DNA from: Tunturiibacter empetritectus
GTDB lineage: Bacteria > Acidobacteriota > Terriglobia > Terriglobales > Acidobacteriaceae
DNA: 64,000 nucleotides
NCBI RefSeq assembly: GCF_014201375.1
Contig: NZ_JACHDZ010000001.1
Coordinates: forward strand, 186,001-250,000
Direction: 5' to 3'
Shown: positions 27,345 to 36,484 of the stretch, one piece after another
Layout: every line of letters begins with the position of its first letter
Position numbering within the stretch: the stretch's first letter is position 1
Notes under the pieces: generated by a model
Seen by the model: the letters and a program-made list of their open reading frames with translations, nothing else
Database searches by the model: none
Told to the model about the DNA's origin: nothing
Made by a program: the position numbers and the translations under genes

Positions 27345-27735
27345 TCTGGGTTGTGCCGGGTGAGGCGAGATCCTCCGCTGCGCTGTTGTGGAAGGACTAA
27401 CAAACACAGACAACTACAACGGCGAATACGGGGGCTCTCCACTGCGTCGCGCGATGAAACTGCGCGACTCCGGTCGAGATGACGGTGTTGTTGTTTAGGG
27501 GTGGGTGAGAAGAGGATTCCTCCGCTGAAGTGCGGAATGACACAAAGGCGTTATATTTTTGGAAGGAAGATTCGCGATGTGCTGGGTGGACATTCTTAGA
27601 TTCTTCCAATCTGGATGATGCGGGGATGGCGGCTCGTTTGCTTTTGACCTCGACGCGGAGATTTTTCCGCTCGAAGATGCGCAGATTGTCTCGTTGATTT
27701 CGATGCGGAGACTGCCCTCTTCCGTGAGGAGGTCC
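27345..27735. repeat. Gene-free gap with three dispersed repeats in series
   Basis: The gap holds a degenerate TCCTCCGCTGCGCT-type repeat (27366-27405), the 48-bp repeat (27437-27484, two mismatches from 6891-6938), and a better copy of the first type (27514-27545). The rest looks empty: no terminator for the amidase and no supported frame. Confidence 0.7.
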
Positions 27736-28998
27736 ATGAGGCCTGAGACGCAGAAGATTCAACCGCAGTACGGGAGCGCCTTTCAGTGTATCGGGGCGGA
27801 GTGTGAGGACTCCTGTTGTCATGGCATGAGCGTTCTGGTGGACAGGAAGACTTATGAGGGATACCAGGCGTTTCCGGAGGAGACTCTGGGGGCGCTGGTG
27901 ACGCAGTATGTCTCGATTCTGCCGGCTGGCGCGACCGATGCTCTGTATGCACGGATTAAGCCGAACGCTTCGGGGCGGTGTCCGTTTCTTTCGGCGGAGC
28001 AGCTTTGCGGCGTGCACAAGGAGTATGGTTTGGGGCTGTTGTCTGCGACTTGTTCGACTTATCCTCGCGCGTTGAACCGTGTGGAGAACGAGCTTGAGGT
28101 TTCGCTGTATCTCTCATGTCCGCAGGCGGCTCGGCAGGTGCTGCTGGATGCGGACTCGACGCGGGCGGTGGGGGATGCTTCGGCGGGTCGCTTTCGGACG
28201 GATCAGAGTTCGCGGCTGGCCACCGGGGAGGGTGCGATTCATAAGCCGATACGCTACTTCTGGGAGGTTCGGGATCTGGTGGTGGCGATGATTCAGGATC
28301 GCCGACGCCCGATGTGGCAGCGGCTGTTTCTGCTGGGGATGCTCTCTAAACGGCTGAACGAAGTGACTACGGCACGGGACGACGAGGCTGTGCCGGAGGT
28401 GCTGGCCAGCTATTGGGAGATCCTGGAGAGTGGGGCGCTGCGCGACAAGCTGGAGATGGTGCCGGCGCAACCAGCGGTGCAGTTGGATGTGGTGCTTCGG
28501 CTGATCGATCAGAGGATTCGTGCGGGGTCGTGCGGGCAGCGATTTCTGGACTGCTTTGATGAGTTTCTGCAGGGCATCGGGTATTCCGCAGGATCGACCG
28601 CTGCGAGTGATGCGCTGCATTATGTCGAGGCTGAGTCGCGGTACTGTGCCCCGTTCTTTGCGGAGCGCCCACATATTCTGGAGAACTATCTTCTGAACTA
28701 TGTTTACCGGACACTGTTTCCTTTTGGTCGCGAGGCGAGCGCGCATATCACTCCGCAGGGAGTCTTTGGGGAGTACATGCTGATGGTGACGCAGTATGCG
28801 CTGGTGTATGGTCTGCTGGTTGGGATGGCGGGTCATGCGCGGGAGAACTTTGGGGAAGAGCATGTTGTCAGACTGGTGCAGTCCTTCTCGAAGACGGTGG
28901 AGCATAGTCCTCGATACTTAGAGGAGATCAATGAATTGATCGCGAGCAGGGGGTTGGGAGATCCGCAGGGGACCGCGACGCTGCTGAAGTTTTCTTAG
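27736..28998 (+). CDS. FliB-like lysine-N-methylase
   Basis: A 420-residue protein of the flagellin lysine-N-methylase family. It has the Cys cluster CIGAECEDSCC near residues 17-27, then CPFLSAEQLCGVHKEYG and the motif CSTYPRAL, which together likely hold an Fe-S or zinc site. The C-terminal half is helical. In Salmonella FliB methylates flagellin lysines. No flagellar gene is present nearby, so the target here may be another surface protein. The start at 27736 follows AGGAGG by three bases, tight but workable; the frame opens 14 codons earlier. Confidence 0.75.
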   Translation: MRPETQKIQPQYGSAFQCIGAECEDSCCHGMSVLVDRKTYEGYQAFPEETLGALVTQYVSILPAGATDALYARIKPNASGRCPFLSAEQLCGVHKEYGLGLLSATCSTYPRALNRVENELEVSLYLSCPQAARQVLLDADSTRAVGDASAGRFRTDQSSRLATGEGAIHKPIRYFWEVRDLVVAMIQDRRRPMWQRLFLLGMLSKRLNEVTTARDDEAVPEVLASYWEILESGALRDKLEMVPAQPAVQLDVVLRLIDQRIRAGSCGQRFLDCFDEFLQGIGYSAGSTAASDALHYVEAESRYCAPFFAERPHILENYLLNYVYRTLFPFGREASAHITPQGVFGEYMLMVTQYALVYGLLVGMAGHARENFGEEHVVRLVQSFSKTVEHSPRYLEEINELIASRGLGDPQGTATLLKFS

Positions 28999-29159
28999 GA
29001 TGATGCTGATGGATTGCTTCGGACTGAGTTCGGCTGGCTGGCTTCAGCTGGGTTCGGGTTAGGCTCGGGTGGCTTTGGGTTGGCTTGGATTGCTGGCGGC
29101 CCGGGAGTGGGGCGAGGCTCTAGGCTTACGTTCGGGCGCTGGTGTAGTCTGACCAACGT

Positions 29160-30320
29160 ATGGGTTTTCTCTCTCGGATGCGGGTGGCGGCTGTGCTGGG
29201 GCTGGTGGTGATGGGTGCGCCGGCGAGTTGGCTTTGCGCGCAGGAGGCAAAGACGATGTTGGTGGAGCCGCCGGCTCCCCTGCTGCCGGACCAGATTGGG
29301 GAGTGGCTCCTGGAGCCGCAGCCTACGGGCGCAATTATGTGCTCGGACCAGAGCGAGAGGCCTGAGTCTCTGGTTTTAGGCGAAGATGGACTGAAGTGCT
29401 ATGAGCATGGAGTCTATCGTTCGACGGCGAATAAAAATTGGACCATTACGGTCACTGCACGTCAGTTTGTTGACGCGACGGGTGCACAGTCTGCATACAG
29501 TTACTACCGTCGGCCGGGGTCTGCATCGGGCGGATCGAAGATCGGCGATGAGTCTGGGAACGGCTATCTGTCTCGTAGTGGGACGACGGTGGTGTCTGCG
29601 GATTCGACTGCGCCGTCGGTCAAAACCGTTGCTATGTTGAAGGAGTTGGAGACACATCTACCGAAGGTAGGTGGCCCGAAAGGCCTGCCTCCGCTGTTGC
29701 CGACTTATCTGCCAGCGAAGGGTCTGAAGACAGAGACAATAAAATATGCTCTGGGGCCGGTGGGTTATCAGGCGACGGGTGGGGTGCTTCCGGCGGAGAT
29801 GATTGGCTTTGATAAAGCAGCCGAGGTGGTGACGGCGAAGTACGAGGGGAAAGGTACGCTGACGATGCTACTGTACCCGACGCCGCAGATTGCGGGCGCC
29901 CACGGGCGACAGATCGAGGCGGAGATGAACCGGGAGGGCAGTGCGGCGGGGACGGTGAAGCTGAGGCGTGAGGGGCCGCTGGTGCTGCTGACGACGGGGG
30001 CCTGGGGTGCGGCCGAGGCGCAGAGGCTGGTGGAGGGGATCCATCTGCGGAGTGAGGTGACCTGGAACAGGCCGGTGCCGCCGGAGTTCCATGCGGAGAT
30101 CAGGAAGACGGTGAGCCTGCTGACCAGCATCCTTGTGTTCTGCGGACTGGGGGCGCTGGCGGCTGTGATTCTGGCGCTGTTTCTGGGTGGCGGACGGGCG
30201 GCGATCAGGGTACTTCAGGGTAAGCCTGCGGCGACGGAGCCGGAGTTTCTTCGGATCGATCTGAGCGGAAGCGCGGCTCGGATTCATACGGAGGGGTCCG
30301 GGGTTGAGCACGGGGGATGA
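29160..30320 (+). CDS. Exported, membrane-anchored hypothetical protein
   Basis: A 386-residue protein. A signal peptide (about 1-27, ending WLCAQ) precedes a large beta-rich extracytoplasmic region with two similar halves: residues 35-170 and 185-300 each carry a W-x-ITVTARQF or TLMLLYPTPQ-like strand. A single C-terminal transmembrane helix (about 325-348) is followed by a short cytosolic tail. I believe similar proteins occur widely in Acidobacteria without a known role. The next 470 bp contain only a predicted small RNA. Confidence 0.55.
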   Translation: MGFLSRMRVAAVLGLVVMGAPASWLCAQEAKTMLVEPPAPLLPDQIGEWLLEPQPTGAIMCSDQSERPESLVLGEDGLKCYEHGVYRSTANKNWTITVTARQFVDATGAQSAYSYYRRPGSASGGSKIGDESGNGYLSRSGTTVVSADSTAPSVKTVAMLKELETHLPKVGGPKGLPPLLPTYLPAKGLKTETIKYALGPVGYQATGGVLPAEMIGFDKAAEVVTAKYEGKGTLTMLLYPTPQIAGAHGRQIEAEMNREGSAAGTVKLRREGPLVLLTTGAWGAAEAQRLVEGIHLRSEVTWNRPVPPEFHAEIRKTVSLLTSILVFCGLGALAAVILALFLGGGRAAIRVLQGKPAATEPEFLRIDLSGSAARIHTEGSGVEHGG

Positions 30321-30508
30321 CCTGAGGGCTCGCAGATCTGCACTGGGGATGGTGCAGGGGGGAAGCTAAGCGGCTGATAGGAATGCGGTTTAGATTTTGA
30401 TGAGGACGGTAAAAGCGAAAATTAGGCGAATGTAAGAGGCGCTGTTGGCAAGTGAGTAACCCCCGTAACCATTGAGGAATAAGGACTTACAGTAGTCGAG
30501 TTTTGGCC

Positions 30509-30537
30509 TTGACACGTCATATCGCCAAACTTAGTAT
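30509..30537 (+). promoter_or_regulatory. Strong sigma-70-type promoter
   Basis: TTGACA (30509-30514) and TAGTAT (30532-30537) are separated by exactly 17 bp. No gene starts in the following 90 bases, and a strong terminator follows, so this appears to drive a free-standing short transcript. Confidence 0.65.
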
Positions 30538-30543
30538 TTCGCC

Positions 30544-30630
30544 AGAAAGTTCTGATGGCTTTGCCTCCGTTGGAACTATTCTCCCTAAAGAAGAGGCCAC
30601 CCTGTTGCCGGGTGGCCTCTTCGCTTTTTC
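30544..30630 (+). ncRNA. Predicted small RNA, about 87 nt
   Basis: The predicted start lies about seven bases after the TAGTAT box, and the transcript would end at the hairpin at 30591-30621. The 5' part can form CAGAA/TTCTG. The middle is single-stranded and pyrimidine-rich, with CTCCGT and TTCTCCCT segments that could pair with ribosome-binding sites. No frame of plausible coding character occurs inside. It stands alone between a plus-strand gene and a minus-strand gene. Existence is inferred from promoter plus terminator. Confidence 0.5.
30591..30628 (+). terminator. Rho-independent terminator of the small RNA
   Basis: A perfect 12-bp stem (AAGAGGCCACCC with GGGTGGCCTCTT), a 7-nt loop and a TCGCTTTTT tail. 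It is one of the cleanest terminators in the window and sits 270 bp after the nearest upstream gene. Confidence 0.85.
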
Positions 30631-30792
30631 CGGAGGGGATTTTCTTGGTTATCTTCCGAGAGAGTTGGTTACCAAAGTGGGATGGCTGTGATGAAGGAAT
30701 CTGCTGTGGTGGCGGCGTTGCGTGACGGTTGAGAGTGTTGCTGCCGATGAAGATCTCAGGGAACGTAAGGCTCTTCGAAGGAAGAGGCGTCT

Positions 30793-30921
30793 ATGTCTCA
30801 GGGTCTACATCCGGTGCTTCAAGTAGCAATCGCTCTGGTGGCGCTCGCGATACTGGTCTGGCCGGCCGACATGGTGGACTCTGAAGGAGAAGACTTTGAT
30901 GGTGTTGGTCGTCGTGACCTG
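30793..30921 (+). CDS. Possible small membrane peptide (42 aa)
   Basis: A frame of 42 residues beginning MSQGLHPVLQVAIALVALAI, one hydrophobic helix then an acidic tail. There is only a weak purine stretch before the ATG. The remaining bases from 30631 to 31028 show no other feature. This is a tentative call. Confidence 0.2.
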
Positions 30922-31028
30922 TGAGCCTTGGTCTGTGATATTTGATCTGTGAGTGTGGGTCGGGCTTGTTTGACTCTGATGGACGTTGACGCGTGTGGGG
31001 TCTTTGGCCATTGGTCTTTGCTCATTGT

Positions 31029-31520
31029 TCAGGGAGTGGGGAACGATAGCTCCATCGAGACGTCTGCGCGGGCGTACGGAGACGGCACTACACGGTCTGG
31101 TGGGAGCCGTTTGAAGCCGACGGCTTCGTAGAGGTGAATGGCCGGGGTCAGCTTGTGGTTGGTTTCGAGATAGAGCCGGGTTGCGCCTGAGGTCCTTGCT
31201 TCGTCGACGACGGCCTGGAGGAGTCGGCGTCCGATTCCGGTTCCCTGGCAGGCTTGCGTTACGGCCATCTTGGCTACTTCGAACTCCCCGGGCTTCATCG
31301 CGACCAGAGCACAGCAGCCGACGGTCTCGCCGTTTTGAATGGCGAAGAAGATGCGGCCGCCGTGATCGAGGATGGTTGCCTGTGGGTCGGAGAGGGAGTA
31401 GACGTCCTTGGGCTCGAGGACGAACTCGCGGGTGATCCACTCTTCGTTGAGGAGGCGGAAGGCGATCTCGTCTCCCGGTTCGAACTCTCGGATCTTGAAC
31501 TCCAGAGCTGTGTTGTTCAT
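31029..31520 (-). CDS. GNAT-family N-acetyltransferase
   Basis: A 163-residue GNAT protein. The acetyl-CoA loop is visible as QACQGTGIGRRLLQAVVDEA near residue 97, preceded by the beta-4 strand FEVAKMAVT, and the end of the fold is HLYEAVGFKRLP. Family members acetylate small molecules or protein amino groups. The ATG at 31520 has GGAGGT four bases upstream, so I chose it over the in-frame ATG at 31580. The gene is divergent from the LysR gene at 31643, the usual arrangement for a regulator and its target. Confidence 0.85.
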   Translation of the reverse strand: MNNTALEFKIREFEPGDEIAFRLLNEEWITREFVLEPKDVYSLSDPQATILDHGGRIFFAIQNGETVGCCALVAMKPGEFEVAKMAVTQACQGTGIGRRLLQAVVDEARTSGATRLYLETNHKLTPAIHLYEAVGFKRLPPDRVVPSPYARADVSMELSFPTP

Positions 31521-31642
31521 GGGACCTCCACTGAATTCTGCGATGCGGAAAGGGTCATTGAGGACGCCTCCTGAACTCAACGCTACGAGGAGATTCTTGG
31601 GATGTCCAATAGCTGAAAGGTCGCGATCTATATGATTGAGAT

Positions 31643-32536
31643 ATGAATGATCAGATCGAGCTGCGGCATCTGCGCTACTTTTTGGCGGTCGCTGAGACGC
31701 TTCACTTCAGCAAGGCGGCGAGGCGCCTGGGGATGGCGCAGCCTCCGTTGAGCCAGCAGATCAAACGGCTGGAACAGATGCTTGGTCATGCGTTGTTTGA
31801 GCGGACGACACGCGGAGTGAAGCTGACGGCTGCTGGACATCTGCTTGCGAGGCGCGCGCGGAGCACGATGGAGAAGGTGGACGAGGATTTTGCTCAGGTT
31901 CGGCGGTTGGGGCGTGGCGAAGAGGGGACGCTGACGGTGGGTTTCAGCGGTTCGGTGATGTTTACGGAGCTGCCGGCTGCGATTCGGAGCTTTCGGCGCC
32001 GTTATCCGAAGGTGGAGCTACGCCTGCGGGAGCTGGTGACGTCTGCGCAGATTGCCGCGTTGTTGAATGGGCAGATCGATCTTGCGTTTCTGCGGGATGG
32101 AGATCCGACGGAGGGGATTCGCATCACTACGTTGTTGAAGGAAAAGTACGTGGCTGTGTTGCCGGAGGCGCATCCGCTGGCTGGTCGAAAGACGTTGGGC
32201 GTGAAGGCGCTGGAGGGCGAACCGTTCATTATGTTTGCGCGGCGTATGGGGCCGCTGGCCTATGACCGGACGATCGCGTGTTGCGAACGGAGCGGGTTTC
32301 GTCCGAACATCGTTCAGGATGCGCCGCAGTGGCTGACGCTGGTGCGCCTGGTGGCAGCAGGGCTTGGGGTTACGCTGGCTCCGGCTTGTGTCGCGAGGGT
32401 TGCGATGCCGGGAGCGGTGTATCGAGAGGTGAAGGATGCGTGCCGGACGTCGATTGATCTTGGTGTGAAGGCGGGTGCGGAGAGCGTCCTTGCGAGGAAC
32501 TTCATCGAAATTGCGAATCAACATCTGGGCGGTTGA
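31643..32536 (+). CDS. LysR-family transcriptional regulator
   Basis: A 297-residue regulator. The N-terminal winged helix-turn-helix is LRYFLAVAETLHFSKAARRL then QPPLSQQIKRLEQMLG (about 6-45). The ligand-binding periplasmic-protein-like domain covers about 92-290, with the typical start TLTVGFSGSVMFTELP. It probably responds to a small aromatic or carboxylate inducer, as in the CatR/BenM branch its sequence resembles, but that is inference. It is divergent from the GNAT gene, and the 120-bp intergenic region is the expected operator site. Confidence 0.88.
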   Translation: MNDQIELRHLRYFLAVAETLHFSKAARRLGMAQPPLSQQIKRLEQMLGHALFERTTRGVKLTAAGHLLARRARSTMEKVDEDFAQVRRLGRGEEGTLTVGFSGSVMFTELPAAIRSFRRRYPKVELRLRELVTSAQIAALLNGQIDLAFLRDGDPTEGIRITTLLKEKYVAVLPEAHPLAGRKTLGVKALEGEPFIMFARRMGPLAYDRTIACCERSGFRPNIVQDAPQWLTLVRLVAAGLGVTLAPACVARVAMPGAVYREVKDACRTSIDLGVKAGAESVLARNFIEIANQHLGG

Positions 32537-32591
32537 TCTCCAGCGTAGGTTGTTTTCTTGGCAAGAGCTAATTTCCGGACGAACGGAAGAT

Positions 32592-32620
32592 TTGGCGGAT
32601 GGCCACGAAGCCGATAGAAT
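32592..32620 (+). promoter_or_regulatory. Promoter of tRNA-Thr
   Basis: TTGGCG (32592-32597), 17 bp, TAGAAT (32615-32620), ending ten bases before the mature tRNA 5' end. Confidence 0.55.
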
Positions 32621-32630
32621 AGAGGAACAG

Positions 32631-32706
<76 letters not shown>

Positions 32707-33140
32707 TTCAAACTCTCCCTCAAATAAAGTGCTTAGGAAAAACTCTGGCCGCGCGATGGCGAACCTAGGTGTATCTGTGGAACCGCACCTCCACATTCGG
32801 ACGGGGTGTCGTCGGAGATCTCTATCATGCAGAGACTGATGGTCGTGTTGTGGAACGGCAGATCGCGATCTTTTCTCGTAACTCTTGGAGTACCGATGCA
32901 TACGCTCCCATCTCCTAGTCGGTTTCGGCGATTGATGACGGTCAGCAGCTGAAAACATGCAGCGATACTTGAATCAATGCTATAAACACTGCACCTTAGC
33001 TTTGTCCTCGGGATGGTTTTGTGTAGTTGATGGGAAGTGTGATCCGATGGATCGAAGTGGGGCAGGTAGTCAGGCTGTGGGGCCCTCTGAACTAAAAGTT
33101 CGATTTGAAAAGGCTTTTAAATCAATGAGGAGAGAGAGCT
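32707..33140. other. Gene-free gap
   Basis: About 430 bp between tRNA-Thr and the next gene. Short frames on both strands have no codon or motif support. I see no hairpin with a T-run after the tRNA. Confidence 0.5.
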
Positions 33141-33596
33141 ATGCCGAGGATCACTAAGTGGACTACTCAGCTTTTGGTTGAGAAGGGTAACAGGCATGGA
33201 CTGTGCGGGGTTCATCCGGATTGGGGGATGCACCCGTCGTGGATCGCGGGAATCGAGGGTTTGGACGCCTATAACCGCTGGGTGTGTGAGGTGCTGATGC
33301 CGATCGCGTTCCAGTGGATCGAAGAGAACTATACGGCGGTATATGCGAGCGTACCGGACGATTACAAGGATGATGTGGGTGTGGTCATCGCGTCGGCCTT
33401 CGAGCTCGTGAAGGCCATGTCGAATTACTCGGATGGAGAGGACAAAGCTAAAGAGTTCGATGCAGCGCATGAGGGCGGGAACGTGGATCTCACAAAGCTC
33501 AACCCGGTATGGACCGATATCGTCAAGCAGGTAAGAAACGACACGAAGACGGAGTATGACAAGTACAAGAGTGTTCTCAAAGACACCATTGATTGA
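33141..33596 (+). CDS. Hypothetical protein (151 aa)
   Basis: A soluble, mostly helical acidic protein. The first third is Trp- and His-rich (CGVHPDWGMHPSWIAG) and the remainder has charged helices (ENYTAVYASVPDDYKDD). AGGAGAGAG lies before the ATG. I recognise no family. It is isolated: tRNA-Thr lies 434 bp upstream and the convergent phosphatase gene begins its 3' end 28 bp downstream. Confidence 0.5.
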   Translation: MPRITKWTTQLLVEKGNRHGLCGVHPDWGMHPSWIAGIEGLDAYNRWVCEVLMPIAFQWIEENYTAVYASVPDDYKDDVGVVIASAFELVKAMSNYSDGEDKAKEFDAAHEGGNVDLTKLNPVWTDIVKQVRNDTKTEYDKYKSVLKDTID

Positions 33597-33624
33597 TCTG
33601 CGGTGAGTCCGCTCACAGGCGTTC

Positions 33625-35754
33625 TTACAGGTTCCGATCGGCTGCCGTGAGATCGGTGGACGCGTTGCCGGCGGGTACGCGGACCAGGGTGACGATGGTG
33701 ATGTCGTCGTCCTGGCCAAAGTGCACCGCGGCTTCGGCGGCGCGAGCGGCGTTGGGGAGTGCAGCGAAGAGTTCGCGTGTCCGGTCGAAGCCGTAGAGTT
33801 CGCCGGTCTTGCTGCGAGCCTCAAGCAAGCCGTCGGTGTAGAGCGCGAGGTGATCGTTGACTTGAAGGTGCAGGTAGCTTTCCTCGTAGGCGATGGTGGG
33901 GAATAAGCCGAGGGGGAAGGAGCCGTGGATGACTACCTCTTGATCGTTGAGATAGGGAGGGGGATGGCCGGCGCTGGCGAGGACGCAGTTACCGTGGGGA
34001 TCGAGACGCAGCGCCACGCAGGTGGCAAATCCGCCATGCAGGCGGCCGCTCAATCGCCGGTTCAACTCGGTCAACAATTGAGCAGGGCTGTGGGTGTTTT
34101 CCACCAGGACACGCACCAGTCCGACGATGAGTGAGACCGCGATGGCAGCCTTGAGGCCTTTGCCACTGACATCGCCAAGGATGACGAGCGTGAAGTCGTC
34201 ATCGAGGGGGATGATCTGGAAGAAGTCTCCGCCGACTTCAAGCGCTGGACGATAGGCGCTGGTGACGGCGAAGCCTGGGATTGACGGGAAGGTTTCGGGG
34301 ATGAGCACGTGCTGGAGTTCGCGGGCGCTGCTCATCTCCTGCTCGAGAAGGCTGCGACGGCGGCGGTCGTCCATGGAGGTGCGATAGACGGCGTACAGCA
34401 GAGCGACAAGCAGAAAGATTCCGGCGAGCGTGGGTGCCGATACGGCGTTGCCATAGAGATGAAAGAGGGGGGCGTGCAGTTTGTCGGCGAGAGTCCAGTG
34501 CGTGAAGCGCTGTCCCTGGGGGGCGAGTCCCTGGACAACCTGAATCATGCCCCAAAGAAATGCTGCGATGACCAGCAGCCGGCGAGCCAGATCCAAATGG
34601 CGGTGCTGCTTGATAGCGAGGGCGACGAGGGCAAGGGGAACCGCAGCAGTGATGAAGTAGATCGCTGTGAGGATCGCGTCCGTTATCTGAATGAGCCAGT
34701 ACCAACTCACGCTCGCATCCAGGAGCGACAGAAGGCCATCGGAAGTACTGGCTGCGAGGCTGACGATGGCAAAGCGACGGATGAGTCGTATTAAGGATGG
34801 GTTGTCGTCGAGGTGTAGAAGCCAGAGCAAGAGAAACCAGAGAGAGATGTCGCGAATCGAGGAGATGGGCGGTCCCAGTGCGTTGGATAAGCCTACGGGC
34901 CACGCGATACGCATTCCATAGAGGACTAGCCGGAGGAGCGGGGTCAAGGCGAATCCGGTCATCCACAGGAGCGCTTTCTGCTCTCGATCTCGGAGCCAGG
35001 AGAAGAGGGCAAGGAGACCGGCGATGCCGTAGAGGAGGTATTGGCCGAATGAGAACTGATTGGCGCGGAGCCACTGGTAGTCGAGCGTGGTTTTGTAAGC
35101 TGCTACGGATTCGGGATAGCCGATGACAGGGGATCCCTCGAAGCCGCCGGACTGTCCGGAGTCCTCGGAGGTAAGAGGAGCCTTCCAGACGCGGATGGCG
35201 AGCGTGCCGCTAAGTTGGCGCTCGTGTTCCGGTCTGGACTCAGGGGTTCCTGGGTTGAGAGGGTAGAGGACTGGTGCGTCGGTGGATCGATACCAGATGG
35301 GGTAGGGAGGGAACTTTCCGCTGCGGCCGATGGAGTTGCCGTTCCAGAAGATCTCGTACACATCGTCCAAATGCGGCACGAGGAGGGCGAAGTTGGTTTG
35401 ATCTCCCGGGACCGAATTGAGCGACAGGTGCAGGCGGTACCAGGCATAGCCGGTGTAACTGGGGTGTCCCTGCTCGCCCCAGGGCTTCTCTGCCGTGAGC
35501 CGTTCCCAATGGGAGTCGTCAAAGGTGGGAGAGGCCCAGTTGGGATCGTCGCCCAGATGGAACTGCCAGGGGCCCTCGAGCGGTGCGACGGCCCTGCCTA
35601 GACCTTCGATCGCGAGAGCGGATGCCGAGGATGGCGGCACAGGGGACGCCTGGCCGAGCGCGAGTGTCGGAAGAGATACGACGAGGGAGGAGACGTAAAG
35701 CAGGAGTGCGGGCAGGCAGCACGAATGCGATAGACGCCAGGCAGGCCGAAGCAT
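33625..35754 (-). CDS. Membrane-bound PP2C-type (SpoIIE) protein phosphatase with 7TM receptor region
   Basis: A 709-residue protein. A signal peptide (about 1-34) is followed by an extracellular jelly-roll-like region (about 45-220, WQFHLGDDPNWASPTFDDSHW), seven hydrophobic helices (about 230-445) as in 7TMR-DISM receptors, a short coiled linker (DRRRRSLLEQEMSSARELQHV), and a PP2C/SpoIIE phosphatase domain. Metal-binding Asp residues lie in EVGGDFF and GDVSGKG. Such proteins dephosphorylate anti-sigma antagonists in response to an outside signal. No sigma, anti-sigma or STAS gene is adjacent. Divergent from the XRE regulator. Confidence 0.85.
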   Translation of the reverse strand: MLRPAWRLSHSCCLPALLLYVSSLVVSLPTLALGQASPVPPSSASALAIEGLGRAVAPLEGPWQFHLGDDPNWASPTFDDSHWERLTAEKPWGEQGHPSYTGYAWYRLHLSLNSVPGDQTNFALLVPHLDDVYEIFWNGNSIGRSGKFPPYPIWYRSTDAPVLYPLNPGTPESRPEHERQLSGTLAIRVWKAPLTSEDSGQSGGFEGSPVIGYPESVAAYKTTLDYQWLRANQFSFGQYLLYGIAGLLALFSWLRDREQKALLWMTGFALTPLLRLVLYGMRIAWPVGLSNALGPPISSIRDISLWFLLLWLLHLDDNPSLIRLIRRFAIVSLAASTSDGLLSLLDASVSWYWLIQITDAILTAIYFITAAVPLALVALAIKQHRHLDLARRLLVIAAFLWGMIQVVQGLAPQGQRFTHWTLADKLHAPLFHLYGNAVSAPTLAGIFLLVALLYAVYRTSMDDRRRRSLLEQEMSSARELQHVLIPETFPSIPGFAVTSAYRPALEVGGDFFQIIPLDDDFTLVILGDVSGKGLKAAIAVSLIVGLVRVLVENTHSPAQLLTELNRRLSGRLHGGFATCVALRLDPHGNCVLASAGHPPPYLNDQEVVIHGSFPLGLFPTIAYEESYLHLQVNDHLALYTDGLLEARSKTGELYGFDRTRELFAALPNAARAAEAAVHFGQDDDITIVTLVRVPAGNASTDLTAADRNL

Positions 35755-35881
35755 GTGGCCAGCATACGCTGGGTTTCGGTTGTGAGATATCGAAACTGCC
35801 TCGGCAGATTCTTGTGGTGTCTCGAGGGTAGCGGTTTTCCGGGTTGAGGTCGGGCATTAAATTGCGCTTGATTTTTATTAC

Positions 35882-35905
35882 ATATTGCGATATAAATATT
35901 GCGAT
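35882..35905. promoter_or_regulatory. Direct repeats upstream of the XRE regulator
   Basis: ATATTGCGAT occurs at 35882-35891 and 35896-35905, 14 bp apart, followed by a weaker ATTTGCAATT. The region ends a few bases before the XRE start. A binding site for the regulator itself is plausible but unproved. Confidence 0.4.
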
Positions 35906-35916
35906 TTGCAATTGAC

Positions 35917-36483
35917 ATGAAACTCAGTGACAAAATTCGTTATCTGCGTGAGGTCGAAGGCAATCTCCGCGGCCTCAATCGCGCCATGACGCAGCAGGAG
36001 CTGGTTCGTGTGATTCAACAGGAAAACGGCACGGGCAAAAAGGCGGGCAACAGAGTAGGTAAGGGAACAATCAGCCAGTCGTATCTGTCGCAGATTGAGA
36101 GTGGAGCGCGCCCGCACCTGACGAATACGACGCGGCTGCTGCTGGCGAAGTTCTTCAAGGTTCATCCCGGCTATCTCGTCGATGATCCCGAGGGGTATCA
36201 CTCCGAGTTGATCTCCGACCTGCGAACGGCGGAAGACAAGCTCGACCTCTGGCTGGTCGCAGGCGTCGAACGTTTTCGACGTGATCCGGCACTCTGCCAG
36301 GCGCTGCTGGCGCTGGCGAATCACAACAATTCGCGGCGCTGCTTCCTTCTGATCGAGAGCATTCTCGAGACGCCGGCGCTGCTGGATCGTCTCTTTCAGG
36401 TTCTTCGGCCCGAAAGCTCTTCGTTGACGGCTTCTTTAACTCAACCGGCTGAAAAGAAAGCTGCGAAACGGAGCACCAAATAA
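35917..36483 (+). CDS. XRE-like helix-turn-helix regulator
   Basis: A 188-residue protein. The N-terminal HTH (about 1-75) includes KIRYLREVEGNLRG, QQELVRVIQQENGTGK and QSYLSQIESGARPHLTN, the SQIE-type recognition helix typical of XRE/phage-repressor proteins, interrupted by a longer than usual loop. The C-terminal half is helical and unassigned. It ends one base before the NfeD-like gene, so translation is probably coupled and it likely regulates that operon. ATG at 35917 is preferred over the frame opening at 35899. Confidence 0.8.
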   Translation: MKLSDKIRYLREVEGNLRGLNRAMTQQELVRVIQQENGTGKKAGNRVGKGTISQSYLSQIESGARPHLTNTTRLLLAKFFKVHPGYLVDDPEGYHSELISDLRTAEDKLDLWLVAGVERFRRDPALCQALLALANHNNSRRCFLLIESILETPALLDRLFQVLRPESSSLTASLTQPAEKKAAKRSTK

Positions 36484-36484
36484 T

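Noticed and set aside
30503-30691. 62-residue frame across the small RNA and terminator
   Set aside because: It includes the promoter and the terminator hairpin and has no ribosome-binding site.
32957-33157. 66-residue frame before the hypothetical gene at 33141
   Set aside because: Composition is random-like and it overlaps the ribosome site and start of the better-supported gene.
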